Positions 1-9,052 of a stretch of DNA of 64,000 nt are shown one piece after another. The stretch's first letter is position 1. The number at the start of each line of letters is the position of its first letter. This DNA is from Arthrobacter sp. MYb23 (GTDB taxonomy: Bacteria > Actinomycetota > Actinomycetes > Actinomycetales > Micrococcaceae). The notes below the pieces were generated by a model that ran no database searches, was not told the origin of the DNA, and saw only the letters and a list, made by a program, of their open reading frames with translations. A program made the position numbers and the translations under genes. The stretch is from positions 1 through 64,000 of the forward strand of contig NZ_PCPR01000006.1 in assembly GCF_002979775.1 (NCBI RefSeq). The letters run 5' to 3'.

Positions 1-30
1 ATGAGCCCCACCCCAACGACGAGGAGTGCC

Positions 31-1248
31 ATGACCCATCCTCCACACCTGAGGACCATCAAGCGGTGTGCCGTGGTTGGTGGCGGGATCATCGGAATTG
101 CGGTGGCGAGGGAACTCAGCAACAGGCTCGACGACGTCCAGGTCACCGTCTACGAAAAGGAAGACCGGCTGGCCGCGCACCAGACCGGGCACAACTCCGG
201 GGTGGTTCACGCGGGCCTGTACTACGAACCCGGCGGGCTGAAGGCAAAGCTGTGCCGCAGGGGAGTGGAGCTGCTGCAGGAATTCTGTGCCATGAAGAAC
301 CTGCCCTACGATCCCTGCGGCAAGCTGGTCATCGCCCAGACCCCTGAGGAATCCAAGCGCCTGGACAGCATCTTCGCCCGCGCCACAGCCAACGGGGTCC
401 CCGGCGTGCGGATGCTTCGGGGAGAGCAGATACGCGAGGTGGAGCCGAACGCCGTCGGGCTCGCTGCTTTGCACTCGCCGGAAACGGCAATCGTTGACTA
501 CACGGCCATCACCAACGCGCTCGCCGACGACGTCCGCAGCTCGGGCGGGACCATCCGTCTGGGGCAGGAAGTCATTGCCCTTGATCAGCAGGACAGTGGC
601 GTGGTGGTCAGTACCAAGGACGGCGGCGAACATTACGACCTTGTGGTGGCGTGCGCTGGTCTTCAGTCGGATCGCGTGGCCGAGGCCACCGGTGAACCGG
701 CAACGCCACGGATCGTGCCGTTCTTCGGACAGTACTTCCTGTTGGGCGAGGAAGCCCGGGATCAAGTGCGCGGCCTCATTTATCCCGTCCCGGACCCCAA
801 GCACCCTTTCCTTGGCGTCCACCTCACCAAACGCATCGACGGCGAAATGATGCTCGGTCCGAATGCGTTCATCTCCTTCGGCCGCGAGTCCTACGCGTGG
901 AATGAGGTGAATGTGCGCGACGTCCTGAATTACACGCTTTTTCCGGGGTTCTGGAATTTCGCTCGACAAAACGTCCCCTCAGCCGTTCGGGAATTCCAGA
1001 CCGTGGTGAGCAAGAAGAAATTCATCCGCGAGGCCATGCGCTTTGTCCCCTCGCTGGAAGGCGCCACCATTCTTCCCGGCACCCGCGGTGTGCGCGCCCA
1101 GGCCATGAACGGTGACGGTTCGCTGGTTGACGACTTTGTCATCGCACGACGCCGGGACACAGTCTTGGTACGAAATGCACCGTCTCCTGGAGCTACTTCG
1201 TCCATGGCGATAGCGGAGTACATCGTGGAGCAGGCTTTGCAGGACTGA
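31..1248 (+). CDS. lhgO: L-2-hydroxyglutarate oxidase
   Basis: FAD-dependent oxidase of the DAO superfamily, expected to oxidise L-2-hydroxyglutarate to 2-oxoglutarate at the membrane. The N-terminus has a dinucleotide-binding motif (VVGGGIIGIAVARELS). The family block HQTGHNSGVVHAGLYY follows, and a C-terminal GVRAQAMNGDGSLVDDF segment is typical of LhgO. The length, about 405 residues, suits the family. An in-frame ATG lies at the first base of the window, but the ATG at 31 has GAGGAG six bases upstream, so I take 31 as the start. A start further upstream outside the window cannot be excluded. Confidence 0.9.
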   Translation: MTHPPHLRTIKRCAVVGGGIIGIAVARELSNRLDDVQVTVYEKEDRLAAHQTGHNSGVVHAGLYYEPGGLKAKLCRRGVELLQEFCAMKNLPYDPCGKLVIAQTPEESKRLDSIFARATANGVPGVRMLRGEQIREVEPNAVGLAALHSPETAIVDYTAITNALADDVRSSGGTIRLGQEVIALDQQDSGVVVSTKDGGEHYDLVVACAGLQSDRVAEATGEPATPRIVPFFGQYFLLGEEARDQVRGLIYPVPDPKHPFLGVHLTKRIDGEMMLGPNAFISFGRESYAWNEVNVRDVLNYTLFPGFWNFARQNVPSAVREFQTVVSKKKFIREAMRFVPSLEGATILPGTRGVRAQAMNGDGSLVDDFVIARRRDTVLVRNAPSPGATSSMAIAEYIVEQALQD

Positions 1249-1665
1249 GGAGTTAACATGCTCGTGATCCACTGGAAACCGCCTCCAAACGCGGGGTGGA
1301 TACCGTTACCGCATGATTCGATCACTAGCCTCGTTTGCCAGTTCAGTCGGCACCACCATAGCGGCCTGGATCGAGGCCGCCTACGTCTCGGATTGCACGG
1401 ATCCGTCAGCGGAGGAACACGGGCCGGGAGGGCACGGAACCAGGAGCGACTTGACGTGGCTACCTGCCCTCAGCGGCGTCACTGTTGCCAGCGCGCAGGC
1501 CATCCAATCCCACGCCCTGAGGGTGCATTCAGAACCGTAGAACCCGCCAGGAATGCTGCAGAATGTCGCGTTGGGCACACTATTCGTTGATCACGTGTAA
1601 TATGCCCTAAACTGCTTCACTGAGGTGCCGGAATAGGCACTATGCAGCAACGAAAGCGAACCTCA
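1249..1665. other. 417-bp intergenic stretch without a convincing gene
   Basis: Short open frames exist here (for example 1258-1590 and 1313-1540). They lack a ribosome binding site and recognisable motifs, and they contain runs of Arg, His and Pro typical of chance high-GC frames. No strong hairpin or repeat was seen. A TAATAT at 1598-1603 could be the -10 of the downstream DUF4193 gene, but no -35 sits at normal spacing. Confidence 0.5.
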
Positions 1666-1968
1666 ATGGCTACTGATTACGATGCCCCGCGCAAGACAGA
1701 AGAAGAGTCTCCCGCCGAATCGCTTGAGGCCCTTCAGGCATCCCGTGGAAACACTGCGCAGACTGCGGTTATCGACGTCGAGGAAAACGATACCGCCGAG
1801 GGAATTGACCTGCCCGGCGCGGATCTTTCCGGTGAAGAACTGACCGTCATTGTGGTCCCGGAGCAGTCTGACGAATTCACGTGCGGCTCCTGCTTCCTGG
1901 TCCGTCACAGGTCCCAGATTGCGCTGGAAAAGAACGGTCTTAAGTTCTGCAAGGACTGCGAAGGCTAA
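1666..1968 (+). CDS. DUF4193 family protein
   Basis: A 100-residue acidic protein of unknown function from a family common in Actinobacteria. It starts MATDYDAPR, has a low-complexity acidic middle, and ends in a compact Cys-rich module with CGSC and CKDC pairs (a likely zinc knuckle) around a conserved FLVRHRSQ segment. The start at 1666 is chosen because MATDYD is the usual family N-terminus; the ATG at 1642 is in frame but adds an unconserved basic tail. The gene stands alone, with about 215 bp of featureless sequence before the next gene. No function is proposed. Confidence 0.88.
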   Translation: MATDYDAPRKTEEESPAESLEALQASRGNTAQTAVIDVEENDTAEGIDLPGADLSGEELTVIVVPEQSDEFTCGSCFLVRHRSQIALEKNGLKFCKDCEG

Positions 1969-2183
1969 GTAACGCAAAGGTCTCGTTATCTTCGGTTACG
2001 AACATGGGCGCGAGGACCCTTGATGTGGCCGCTGATCACCCAAAAACTGCTCTTGAATAACTCTCTTGTGACCGCAGCTGCGCCCACTTAACGGTTGCGC
2101 CCCGAAGCGGCCACAACCCACCCAAACACCCTGATGCACTCCTACTGTTGAAGTATCAACTTCGCCTGAAGGGGGCACAAAAA

Positions 2184-2729
2184 ATGAGGAAACTTGGAGC
2201 GGGTTTGGCAGCGGTCATGGCTGCTGCCGGGCTCGGTCTGGTGGCACCGGGGCCCGCCTCGGCAGCTACATATTGCGGTATCTCGTGGGGTTCCATGGCC
2301 AAGGCCGACCTCGACTGGAGTTCCGCCAACGTCACCAATGTTCGAACGGGCCAACAGCCCTGCTACGACCGTCTGGTGATTGACATGACCGGCAAGGTGG
2401 CCGGCTACGTGGTTCAGTATGTTCCGGTGGTGACCCAGGATGCTACCGGCTACCCCATCCCGGTGCTGGGGGATGCTGATCTGCAAGTGATGGTCACAGC
2501 GCCGTCGTACAACCAGGACAACCAGCCGACGTACATGCCGGCAGCCAAGGCCGAATTGTCCAACGTCTCTGGTTACCAGACGTTCCGGCAGGTGGTTTAC
2601 GCGGGCAGTTTTGAGGGCACCACCAGCATCGGACTGGGTGTCCGGGCCCGCCTTCCGTTCCGGGTGTTCACCTTGGACGGGCCCGACGGCGGCTCGCGTC
2701 TGGTGGTGGATGTGGCGCATCGTTGGTGA
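2184..2729 (+). CDS. Secreted AMIN-like domain protein
   Basis: A 181-residue exported protein. A Sec signal peptide covers about the first 30 residues (MRKLGAGLAAVMAAAG, then PASAA). The mature part has two Cys residues that could form a disulfide (YCGIS and QQPCYD). It ends in the FRVFTLDGPDGGSRLVVDVAH pattern seen in small actinobacterial AMIN-like proteins, a fold thought to bind cell-wall polymers. The start at 2184 follows a GAAGGGGG ribosome binding site at 2167-2174; a longer frame from 2148 spans that site and is unlikely. Family assignment is from pattern recognition only. Confidence 0.8.
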   Translation: MRKLGAGLAAVMAAAGLGLVAPGPASAATYCGISWGSMAKADLDWSSANVTNVRTGQQPCYDRLVIDMTGKVAGYVVQYVPVVTQDATGYPIPVLGDADLQVMVTAPSYNQDNQPTYMPAAKAELSNVSGYQTFRQVVYAGSFEGTTSIGLGVRARLPFRVFTLDGPDGGSRLVVDVAHRW

Positions 2730-2755
2730 TTGACGGGGCGCTGAAGTGCCCAGAA

Positions 2756-2812
2756 CGCGGGAAAGCTGCCAATTCGCCCGGAGATATCTGGCGAACTGGC
2801 AGCTTTCCCGCG
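2756..2812. terminator. Bidirectional hairpin terminator
   Basis: The 23-nt arms 2756-2778 and 2790-2812 are complementary with one mismatch and enclose an 11-nt loop. They lie between the convergent genes ending at 2729 and 2837. There is no U-run, as is common in high-GC actinobacteria. Confidence 0.8.
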
Positions 2813-2836
2813 ATTTCGCGGGGTTACAGCGGCGTC

Positions 2837-4375
2837 TTACTCCGGCACCACCAGTGCCGGGGTGTCCTTCCGGATGGTCTCGCCACGGAAGAACCCGGGC
2901 CGGACGCGGGACATGATCAGCATGACCACGGCGCCCAACGCCAGGATCCCGATCCCGAGCACAAACACGAGCCCCACTCCGAAGATCTCCGAGCCACTGC
3001 CGAACTCAGGAGCCCAGCTGTCCACGGCTGTCTGCAGGAACACCACGAAGAGGCCAACGCCACCCAGCAGCGGGCAGACGAGCCGCAGGAAGAAGTTCCT
3101 GGCGCTGGAGAACACGCTGTTGCGGAAGTACCAGACGCAGGCGATGGCCGTGAGTCCGTAGTAGAAGCAGATCATCAGGCCCAAGGCCAGGATGGTGTCG
3201 TTCAGGACGTTCTCGCTGATCACGTGCATCACCGCGTAGAAGCCCGCGGACAGGACGCCGGCCGCAATGGTGGCGAAGCCCGGCGTCGAGAACTTCTTGC
3301 TCATGTGGCTGAAGCGCTCCGGCAGGGCGCCGTAGTGCGCCATGGCCAGCAGGCTGCGGGACGGCGACGTGAACGTGGACTGCAGTGAGGCGGCCGAGCT
3401 GGAGAGTACAGCGAGGGACATGAGGATGGCGAACGGACCCATGACCGGTGATGCCAGTGCTGTGAAGACGTTGGCGTGGTTTTCGGCGTTGTTCAGGCCG
3501 ATTCCCGTGTCTCCGACTCCCGCAAACATCATGGTGGCGATGGTGACCAGCAGGTAGATGCCCAGGACGATCACCGCTGTGAGCGTACCTGCGAGTCCCG
3601 CGGTCTTCTTGCCGTTGGCGGTTTCCTCGTTCACGGTGAGGCACACGTCCCAGCCCCAGTAGACGAAGATCGACAACGAGATGCCGGCGGCGATCTGGCC
3701 GAAGGTCTCGATCTTGGTGACGTCGAACCAGTCCCAGCTGAAGGGAACAGCGGACTCGGACGTGGACCAGTTGGCGAAGGCCATGGCAACGAACAGGCCC
3801 AGAACCAGCAGCTGGAAACCTACCAAGCCGTACTGGACGATCTTGGTGGTGTGAAGGCCCCGGTAGCTGATCCATACGGCCAGCGCCACGAAAACGAAGC
3901 AGGTGGCAACGTTCAACAGCTTGTTTGAGGCGAGGTCGGCGAGTTCGGGTGAGCCCGTGGCCTGCGCCAGGAAGAGGTAGAAGAAGTCCACGGCCACGCC
4001 GGCCAGGTTGGACAGGACGATGATGTTGGCTGCAAGCAAACCCCAGCCGCCCATCCAACCAACCCAGGGGCCAAAAGCCTTGGTGACCCAGGTGAATGTG
4101 GTGCCGCTGTCCGGGGAGTCCGCGTTGAGCTCCCGGTAGGCCAGCGACACAAGGATCATCGGGATGAAACCGATCAGGAAGATGACGGGCAGTTGTAGCC
4201 CCACCTCGTTGACGGTTGGACCGAGCGCGCCGGTGAGCGTGTACGCCGGGGCGATGGTTGAAATGCCAAGAACGACGACGGCGAGGAGCCCCAGCTGCCC
4301 CGTCTTCAGTCCCTTGCCGCTGATGTCATGCGACTCTGCGGCTTTACTGCCGCTGCGGTGGATTGTCTGGCTCAT
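2837..4375 (-). CDS. APC-family amino acid/polyamine permease
   Basis: A 512-residue integral membrane transporter of the amino acid-polyamine-organocation superfamily with about 12 hydrophobic segments. The first carries the family pattern GISTIAPAYTLTGALG. A conserved SLAYRELNADSPDSGTTFTWV stretch lies between helices 2 and 3. It lies 12 bp downstream of agmatine deiminase on the same strand, so the two are probably one transcript. This context suggests uptake of agmatine or a related guanidino compound or polyamine, but substrate cannot be read from sequence. AAAGGG precedes the ATG. Confidence 0.88.
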   Translation of the reverse strand: MSQTIHRSGSKAAESHDISGKGLKTGQLGLLAVVVLGISTIAPAYTLTGALGPTVNEVGLQLPVIFLIGFIPMILVSLAYRELNADSPDSGTTFTWVTKAFGPWVGWMGGWGLLAANIIVLSNLAGVAVDFFYLFLAQATGSPELADLASNKLLNVATCFVFVALAVWISYRGLHTTKIVQYGLVGFQLLVLGLFVAMAFANWSTSESAVPFSWDWFDVTKIETFGQIAAGISLSIFVYWGWDVCLTVNEETANGKKTAGLAGTLTAVIVLGIYLLVTIATMMFAGVGDTGIGLNNAENHANVFTALASPVMGPFAILMSLAVLSSSAASLQSTFTSPSRSLLAMAHYGALPERFSHMSKKFSTPGFATIAAGVLSAGFYAVMHVISENVLNDTILALGLMICFYYGLTAIACVWYFRNSVFSSARNFFLRLVCPLLGGVGLFVVFLQTAVDSWAPEFGSGSEIFGVGLVFVLGIGILALGAVVMLIMSRVRPGFFRGETIRKDTPALVVPE

Positions 4376-4387
4376 GTGAGGCCCTTT

Positions 4388-5413
4388 CTAGATGGCCGAA
4401 GGCTGCTGCTGCGTAATGCAGTGGATGCCGCCGCCCCTGGCGAACAGTTCGCGCGCGTCAACACTGACCACGCGGCGGCCGGGGTAGGCATCGGCGAGAA
4501 TGCGGAGGGCTTTCTCGTCCATGGGGTCATTGAAACTACAGGCGATGACCCCGCTGTTGACGACGAGGTGGTTGATGTAGCTGTAATCCACATACCCCTC
4601 GTCGTCGGTGAGTGTTTCCGGGGCGGGAACTTCGATGATGTTCCAGTCCCGGCCTGCTGCGTCGTGGGTGGTGCGCAGGAAATCGATGATCTCGCGGGAC
4701 ACCTGAAAGTCCGGGTGCTCCGGGTTCTGCTGCGAGTGGACCAGCAATGTGCCCGGGCTCGGAATAGCGGCCACGATGTCCACGTGTCCGCGGGTGCCGA
4801 ACTTTTCGGAGTCGCGGGTGAGGCCCCGGGGAAGCCACACCACATGGGTGGCGCCGATGGTGCGGGCAAGTTCCTCTTCGATGTCGGCTTTCGTCAGTCC
4901 GGGATTGCGGCCCTGATCAAGCTGGACGGTCTCCGTGACAAGGACGGTGCCTTCACCATCAACCTGAATTCCACCGCCCTCGTTGACGATCCCTGAGGGG
5001 AGGTGCCGGGCGTTGGCGCGGCCGCTGATCTTCTCGGCAATGAGCGAGTCCTTGTCCCAGGTTGCCCAGTCCTGACCGCCCCAGCCGTTGAAGATCCAGT
5101 CCACAGCGCCCAGTTGCTGAGTGGAATCCAGGACGAACGACGGTCCGATGTCCCGCATCCAAGCGTCGTTGAGGTCGGCGGTAATGACCTCAACCCGTGG
5201 GTCCAGATAGCGCGCGGCCGTTTCGACGTCGTCGGGCGATACCACCATGGTGACGGGCTCGAACTCAAGGACGGCATTTGCCACCGCCGCCCAGGTGGAA
5301 CGTGCTGCGTGGGCCTCTTCTTCTGTCTCGCCCAAGGTGTAGCCGCCCGTGGGGAAGGCCATCCAGACGCGGTCTTGGGGTGCCGTTTCCGACGGCATCC
5401 GCCACGCGCTCAT
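4388..5413 (-). CDS. aguA: Agmatine deiminase
   Basis: A 341-residue enzyme of the peptidyl-arginine deiminase (Porphyromonas-type) family. It hydrolyses agmatine to N-carbamoylputrescine and ammonia. Diagnostic blocks are WMAFPTGGYTLG near the N-terminus, LNDAWMRDIGPSFV, NEGGGIQVDGEGTVLVTE and a C-terminal GGGIHCIT that carries the catalytic Cys332. No N-carbamoylputrescine amidase is adjacent, so the next pathway step must be encoded elsewhere. The ATG overlaps the stop of a small upstream frame (ATGA), suggesting translational coupling. The permease gene follows at once. Confidence 0.93.
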   Translation of the reverse strand: MSAWRMPSETAPQDRVWMAFPTGGYTLGETEEEAHAARSTWAAVANAVLEFEPVTMVVSPDDVETAARYLDPRVEVITADLNDAWMRDIGPSFVLDSTQQLGAVDWIFNGWGGQDWATWDKDSLIAEKISGRANARHLPSGIVNEGGGIQVDGEGTVLVTETVQLDQGRNPGLTKADIEEELARTIGATHVVWLPRGLTRDSEKFGTRGHVDIVAAIPSPGTLLVHSQQNPEHPDFQVSREIIDFLRTTHDAAGRDWNIIEVPAPETLTDDEGYVDYSYINHLVVNSGVIACSFNDPMDEKALRILADAYPGRRVVSVDARELFARGGGIHCITQQQPSAI

Positions 5414-5550
5414 GCGGTAACTGCCTGGGTTTGCTGCGTTTTTACTGTGCCGAGCGGGGCGTTGGGGTCCATCGCTTCGGCAGGGTGCCGGTAGGTAACC
5501 GGTCCGGTGGTCCGGGAAGCGAAGGCTTCCACGTGTCTGATTTCAATCAT
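5413..5550 (-). CDS. Possible 45-codon leader peptide coupled to agmatine deiminase
   Basis: A small frame begins at ATG 5550 (MIEIRHVEAFASRTT) and runs to a TGA whose last base overlaps the first base region of the aguA ATG (ATGA at 5410-5413). The frame's codon use is like its neighbours. A GGAG lies 13 nt upstream of the ATG, separated from it by a run of nine C on the coding strand. It could be a leader peptide, a small protein, or the relic of a longer gene. I recognise no homologue, so it is offered as plausible only. Confidence 0.35.
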
Positions 5551-5581
5551 GGGGGGGGGTTTACTCCGTGAGACGACTGTC

Positions 5582-5606
5582 ACTAAATGAATAGCGTTCA
5601 TTTAGT
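5582..5606. promoter_or_regulatory. Perfect inverted repeat, probable operator for the agmatine genes
   Basis: ACTAAATGAA (5582-5591) and TTCATTTAGT (5597-5606) are exact reverse complements around a 5-bp centre. The site is AT-rich in a GC-rich setting and lies upstream of the minus-strand agmatine deiminase/permease genes. Geometry and position fit a TetR- or GntR-type operator. The cognate regulator is not next to it. Confidence 0.6.
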
Positions 5607-5788
5607 ATGACGGGAGTCACCCTCCAGCGCAAGACGCGGTGTGAGGCGTCTCAGGGAGTGAACCGGTTTCGTTGGTCGGGCGGGCGCGAACGGCGATTTC
5701 GCGCTTCCCTGGATTCAGGGCTCGATGGTTTTCCACATAGAACGATGACCGCCTTATGCCAGCCCGTGCTCGCTGGAAGAGTGAGGGT

Positions 5789-7234
5789 ATGGAGAAAAGA
5801 CGGGCGGAGCAGGCGGCTGATACGTTCGCGATTCCTCCCGCTCCGGACGTTGGCGGTACACCGTCCGGGCCCCCGGTTTCGGAGCTGATCGCACTCTTGG
5901 GCGCTGTCCGCCTGGGTACCGAAAGCGCCGATCTGATTGATCAAATCTGCGGTCTGGAAAACCTGAAATCGGCTATTACCGCTTTGCAGGCGCGGGTTGC
6001 CGTGGCTTTTGATCTTGTCCAGCGCGCCGAGCAGGCGGTGGCTGGTGTTCCTGCGTCCGAGCGTGGTCAGGGGGTGGGGGCGCAAGTGGCGTTGGCGAGA
6101 CGGGAGTCCCCGAACCAGGGGTCACGTTTGCTGGGGTTTGCCAAAGCTCTTGTTACGGAGATGCCACATACGTTGGCGGCCTTGGAGTCCGGGCAACTGA
6201 ATGAGTGGCGGGCTACTTTGTTGGTGAGGGAGACCGCGTGTTTGTCTGTTGATGATCGGTGCGCGGTGGATGAGGAACTCGCTGCCGATACCGGGACTTT
6301 TGATGGGGTCGGGGATAAGGCGATCGTTGCGGCGGCTAAGGCTGCTGCGTATCGGCGGGATCCGCGGTCGGTGGCGGGTCGTGCGGCCCGCGCGGCTTCT
6401 GAGCGGACTGTGAGTCTGCGTCCTGCGCCGGACACGATGACGTACTTGACGGCGCTGTTGCCGGTGGCTCAGGGGGTGGCTGTTTATGCGGCATTGACCC
6501 GGGCCGCTGACTCGGCTCGCTCCACAGGTGATGCAGGTACACGCGGCCAGGTCATGGCCGACACCCTCGTCGAACGCGTCGCGGGGACTCCGGGCGGGGT
6601 TTCGGGGATCAATCTGGACCTTGTCATGACCGACCGGACCCTTTTTCAGGGCGACAGCGAACCGGCCCGGCTCAAGGGTTACGGAATCGTCCCGGCCGAG
6701 TGGGGCAGGGAACTTCTCGGACTGGGGCCAGGCGGAAGCTCGAGGCCGCTGGCTGACGTCAGGCCTGCCGGTTCCGATCACGCGACAGCGCCGGACACAG
6801 AGTTTGACGTTTGGCTTCGCCGGCTCTACACAGCGCCGGGCACGGGAGAACTCCTTGCCGCGGACTCCAAGGCCCGGCTCTTTACTGGCCGGCTCAGGCG
6901 ATTGATCGAAACCCGGGACGACACCTGCCGGACGCCGTATTGCGACGCGCCCATTCGGCACATTGACCATGTGGTTTCCTGGCGGTCCGGCGGAAAAACG
7001 AACCTGACCAACGGGGCAGGGCTGTGCGAGGCGTGCAACCACACCAAAGAAAACCCCGGCTGGACCACCACGTCCCTGCCCGGCGACACACACGAGGACA
7101 TACACGACGTGCACACCGTGGAAATCAGCACCCCCACCGGGCACACGTACCAATCAAAAGCCCCACCCCTGCCAGGGCATGAGCGTAGGCCAGCGCACGT
7201 ACGGGACTCAGCGCCGGAGCCTTCTAATATTTAG
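5789..7234 (+). CDS. DUF222 / HNH endonuclease signature protein
   Basis: A protein of about 481 residues from the actinobacterial DUF222 family (the 13E12-type REP family of mycobacteria). The N-terminal two thirds is the DUF222 region. The C-terminus holds an HNH nuclease motif, [17 protein letters not shown], then [14 protein letters not shown]. These genes are often multicopy with uncertain function, perhaps tied to mobile DNA. ATG 5789 has a GTGAGGGT just upstream; ATG 5756 is an alternative. Codon use changes along the gene, with G/T-ending codons dominating about 6050-6535 and C-ending codons after about 6540, which suggests mosaic origin. Confidence 0.85.
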   Translation: MEKRRAEQAADTFAIPPAPDVGGTPSGPPVSELIALLGAVRLGTESADLIDQICGLENLKSAITALQARVAVAFDLVQRAEQAVAGVPASERGQGVGAQVALARRESPNQGSRLLGFAKALVTEMPHTLAALESGQLNEWRATLLVRETACLSVDDRCAVDEELAADTGTFDGVGDKAIVAAAKAAAYRRDPRSVAGRAARAASERTVSLRPAPDTMTYLTALLPVAQGVAVYAALTRAADSARSTGDAGTRGQVMADTLVERVAGTPGGVSGINLDLVMTDRTLFQGDSEPARLKGYGIVPAEWGRELLGLGPGGSSRPLADVRPAGSDHATAPDTEFDVWLRRLYTAPGTGELLAADSKARLFTGRLRRLIETRDDTCRTPYCDAPIRHIDHVVSWRSGGKTNLTNGAGLCEACNHTKENPGWTTTSLPGDTHEDIHDVHTVEISTPTGHTYQSKAPPLPGHERRPAHVRDSAPEPSNI

Positions 7235-7260
7235 GGCCGACTAGCCAGCCAGCGCCCGGC

Positions 7261-8034
7261 TCAGCGCGTCGGCAGGGTCAGAATTTCGGCTCCGTCGTCA
7301 GTGATGGCAATGGTGTGCTCACTGTGGGCAGTCCGGCAACCGGTCGCGCTGCGGAGCGTCCAACCGTCGGCATCGGTGACAAGCTGGGCGGTGTCGGCCA
7401 TCACCCAGGGCTCCAGGGCCAGCAGCAGTCCAGGGCGTAGCTTGTACCCTCGGCCGGGTCGGCCCATGTTGGGAACGTGAGGCTCCTGGTGCATGGTTGA
7501 GCCAATGCCGTGGCCGCCGAACTCGGTGTTGACGGGGTATCCGGCCTCGCTAAGGACTGAGCCGATCGCGTAGGCGAGGTCGCCGATGCGGGCGCCGGGG
7601 CGGGCGGCCTCTATGCCCGCGCGCAATGCCCGTTCGGTTGCTTCGATCATCGCGACACTCTCAGCCGGCTTGGACTCGCCCACGATGAAGCTGATGGCCG
7701 AGTCCGCCGCGATTCCGTCCTTCAGCACCGCCAGATCCAGGGTCAGGAGGTCGCCGTCGGCCAGATTGTAGTCCGTGGGCAATCCGTGCAGGACGGCATC
7801 GTTGACGCCGGTGCAGATGTAGTGGCCGAACGGTCCGCGACCAAAGGAGGGAGCGTAGTCCACGTAACAGGAGACGCCCCCGGCTTCGAGGATCATGCTT
7901 TTTGCCCATCGGTCTATGTCCAGGAGGTTGGTGCCCACTTTTGCGCGGCCCTTCAGCGTGTGCAAAATGTTGGCCACCAGGGCGCCGGCCTCTTTGGCGC
8001 GGCCTAGTTCTGAACGGCTGAGGATCTCAATCAT
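7261..8034 (-). CDS. map: Methionine aminopeptidase, type I
   Basis: A 257-residue metallopeptidase that removes the initiator Met from nascent proteins. Expected metal ligands are present: Asp100 (LTLDLAV), Asp111 (AADSAIS), a His in the GGHGIGSTMHQEPHVPN block, Glu in LALEPW and Glu in AHSEHTIAI. His83 lies in the substrate-site VLHG. It is a short type I enzyme without an N-terminal zinc finger or SH3-binding extension. ATG 8034 has GAAAGG about 8 nt upstream and begins MIEILSRSEL; an upstream frame to 8055 is not needed. It may be a second, non-ribosomal-operon copy of map, as actinobacteria often have two. Confidence 0.92.
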   Translation of the reverse strand: MIEILSRSELGRAKEAGALVANILHTLKGRAKVGTNLLDIDRWAKSMILEAGGVSCYVDYAPSFGRGPFGHYICTGVNDAVLHGLPTDYNLADGDLLTLDLAVLKDGIAADSAISFIVGESKPAESVAMIEATERALRAGIEAARPGARIGDLAYAIGSVLSEAGYPVNTEFGGHGIGSTMHQEPHVPNMGRPGRGYKLRPGLLLALEPWVMADTAQLVTDADGWTLRSATGCRTAHSEHTIAITDDGAEILTLPTR

Positions 8035-8101
8035 GCGGGACCTTTCGTGGGGCAACCAATAACTATCCCGGCCATATTATCCCGGTATTACAATTGGAGC
8101 C

Positions 8102-8404
8102 ATGGTCAGGTTGCCGCTTACACCCGCAGAGGCCGAGCGCGGGCAACGCCTCGGTGCTCTTTTGCGTCGCGCCCGGGGTGAACGCTCCATGCTGGAGACA
8201 GCTCTGGACGCCCGCGTCTCGCCCGAAACACTCCGGAAGATCGAGTCAGGCCGGGTGGCTACGCCTGCGTTCCCCACCGTCGCTGCAATTGCGGATGTCC
8301 TTGGACTTTCCCTCGATGAGGTGTGGGCGGAGATCAATCAACGGGAGCAAACGGCCGAGCCGGCAGGGGCGCGTCGAAGCGCACGTGAATGGCTGGCTTC
8401 GTAA
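8102..8404 (+). CDS. XRE-family HTH transcriptional regulator
   Basis: A 100-residue protein containing one helix-turn-helix domain: GQRLGALLRRARGE, then ALDARVSPETLRKIESGRVATP, then VAAIADVLGLSLDEVW. It has no effector domain. It is divergent from map across 67 bp, a region with the AT-rich stretch TATTATCCCGGTATTACAAT that probably holds one or both promoters. Small XRE regulators of this kind often control themselves and the divergent gene. Whether map is the target is unknown. Confidence 0.85.
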   Translation: MVRLPLTPAEAERGQRLGALLRRARGERSMLETALDARVSPETLRKIESGRVATPAFPTVAAIADVLGLSLDEVWAEINQREQTAEPAGARRSAREWLAS

Positions 8405-8462
8405 CTAGGGGCGGGCAACAAGGGGGCTAGTGACCAGCGTCCAGTAACCAGCATTTGCCGTC

Positions 8463-9044
8463 TCAGCGTTTGGGGCGGGCCCGCACGTGGAGCCGTTCGC
8501 CTTGCTGCCCGAAGAGGGTGAGGAGCTCCACCGGTTCTGTGGTGGCGCTGGCAAACCAGTGCGGCGTGCGGGTATCAAATTCCGCCACCTCGCCCGGCTT
8601 CAGGACAAAGTCGTTCTCGCCCAGCACCAACCGGAGCTTGCCGTTGAGGATATACACCCAGTCGTAGCCTTCATGTGATTGCGGCGTGGGGGTCTCCTTG
8701 CCTGTGCCGCCTTTGAGGACCATCTTGAAGGCCTGGATGCCGCCGGGGCGTCGGGTCAGTGGAACGGCCGTACCCCATTCGTGAACGTGCGGTTTGAGAT
8801 GAATGCGGGGATCACCGGTCTCCGGGGCGTCAATGAGTTCTTCCAGGGGGACCTGATGCAGCCGCGCTATGGGGAGAAGAAGCTCCAAAGTCGGTTTGCG
8901 TTGACCCGATTCCAGCCGGGAGAGAGTGCTGACGGAAATACCCGTAACGTCCGAAGCCTCCGCGAGGGTCACGTTGCGTTGGGTCCGCATGGCACGCAGA
9001 CGAGGGCCGACGGCGTCGAGCATGGTGCTGAAATCGGTAGTCAT
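8463..9044 (-). CDS. XRE-family regulator with C-terminal cupin
   Basis: A 193-residue regulator. Residues about 10-65 form an HTH (GPRLRAMRTQRNVTLAEASDVTGISVSTLSRLESG). The C-terminal half is a cupin sensor domain (SHEGYDWVYILNGKLRLVLGENDFVLKPGEVAEFDTRTPHWF). This architecture binds a small ligand or metal and represses linked metabolic or redox genes. The start at 9044 (MTTDFSTML) is preferred over upstream in-frame starts that would run across the operator at 9053-9069. It is divergent from the flavoprotein gene at 9146, its likely target. Confidence 0.88.
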   Translation of the reverse strand: MTTDFSTMLDAVGPRLRAMRTQRNVTLAEASDVTGISVSTLSRLESGQRKPTLELLLPIARLHQVPLEELIDAPETGDPRIHLKPHVHEWGTAVPLTRRPGGIQAFKMVLKGGTGKETPTPQSHEGYDWVYILNGKLRLVLGENDFVLKPGEVAEFDTRTPHWFASATTEPVELLTLFGQQGERLHVRARPKR

Positions 9045-9052
9045 GCCATTAG

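Noticed and set aside
1258..1590. A 110-codon frame after the L-2-hydroxyglutarate oxidase gene
   Set aside because: It has no ribosome binding site at its start, no recognisable family and shadow-like composition; a competing frame at 1313-1540 is no better.
5607..5888. A 93-codon plus-strand frame upstream of the DUF222 gene
   Set aside because: It is Arg-rich and starts inside the operator-like palindrome region, overlaps the DUF222 gene in another frame, and has no motif. No TetR gene is encoded here despite the operator.
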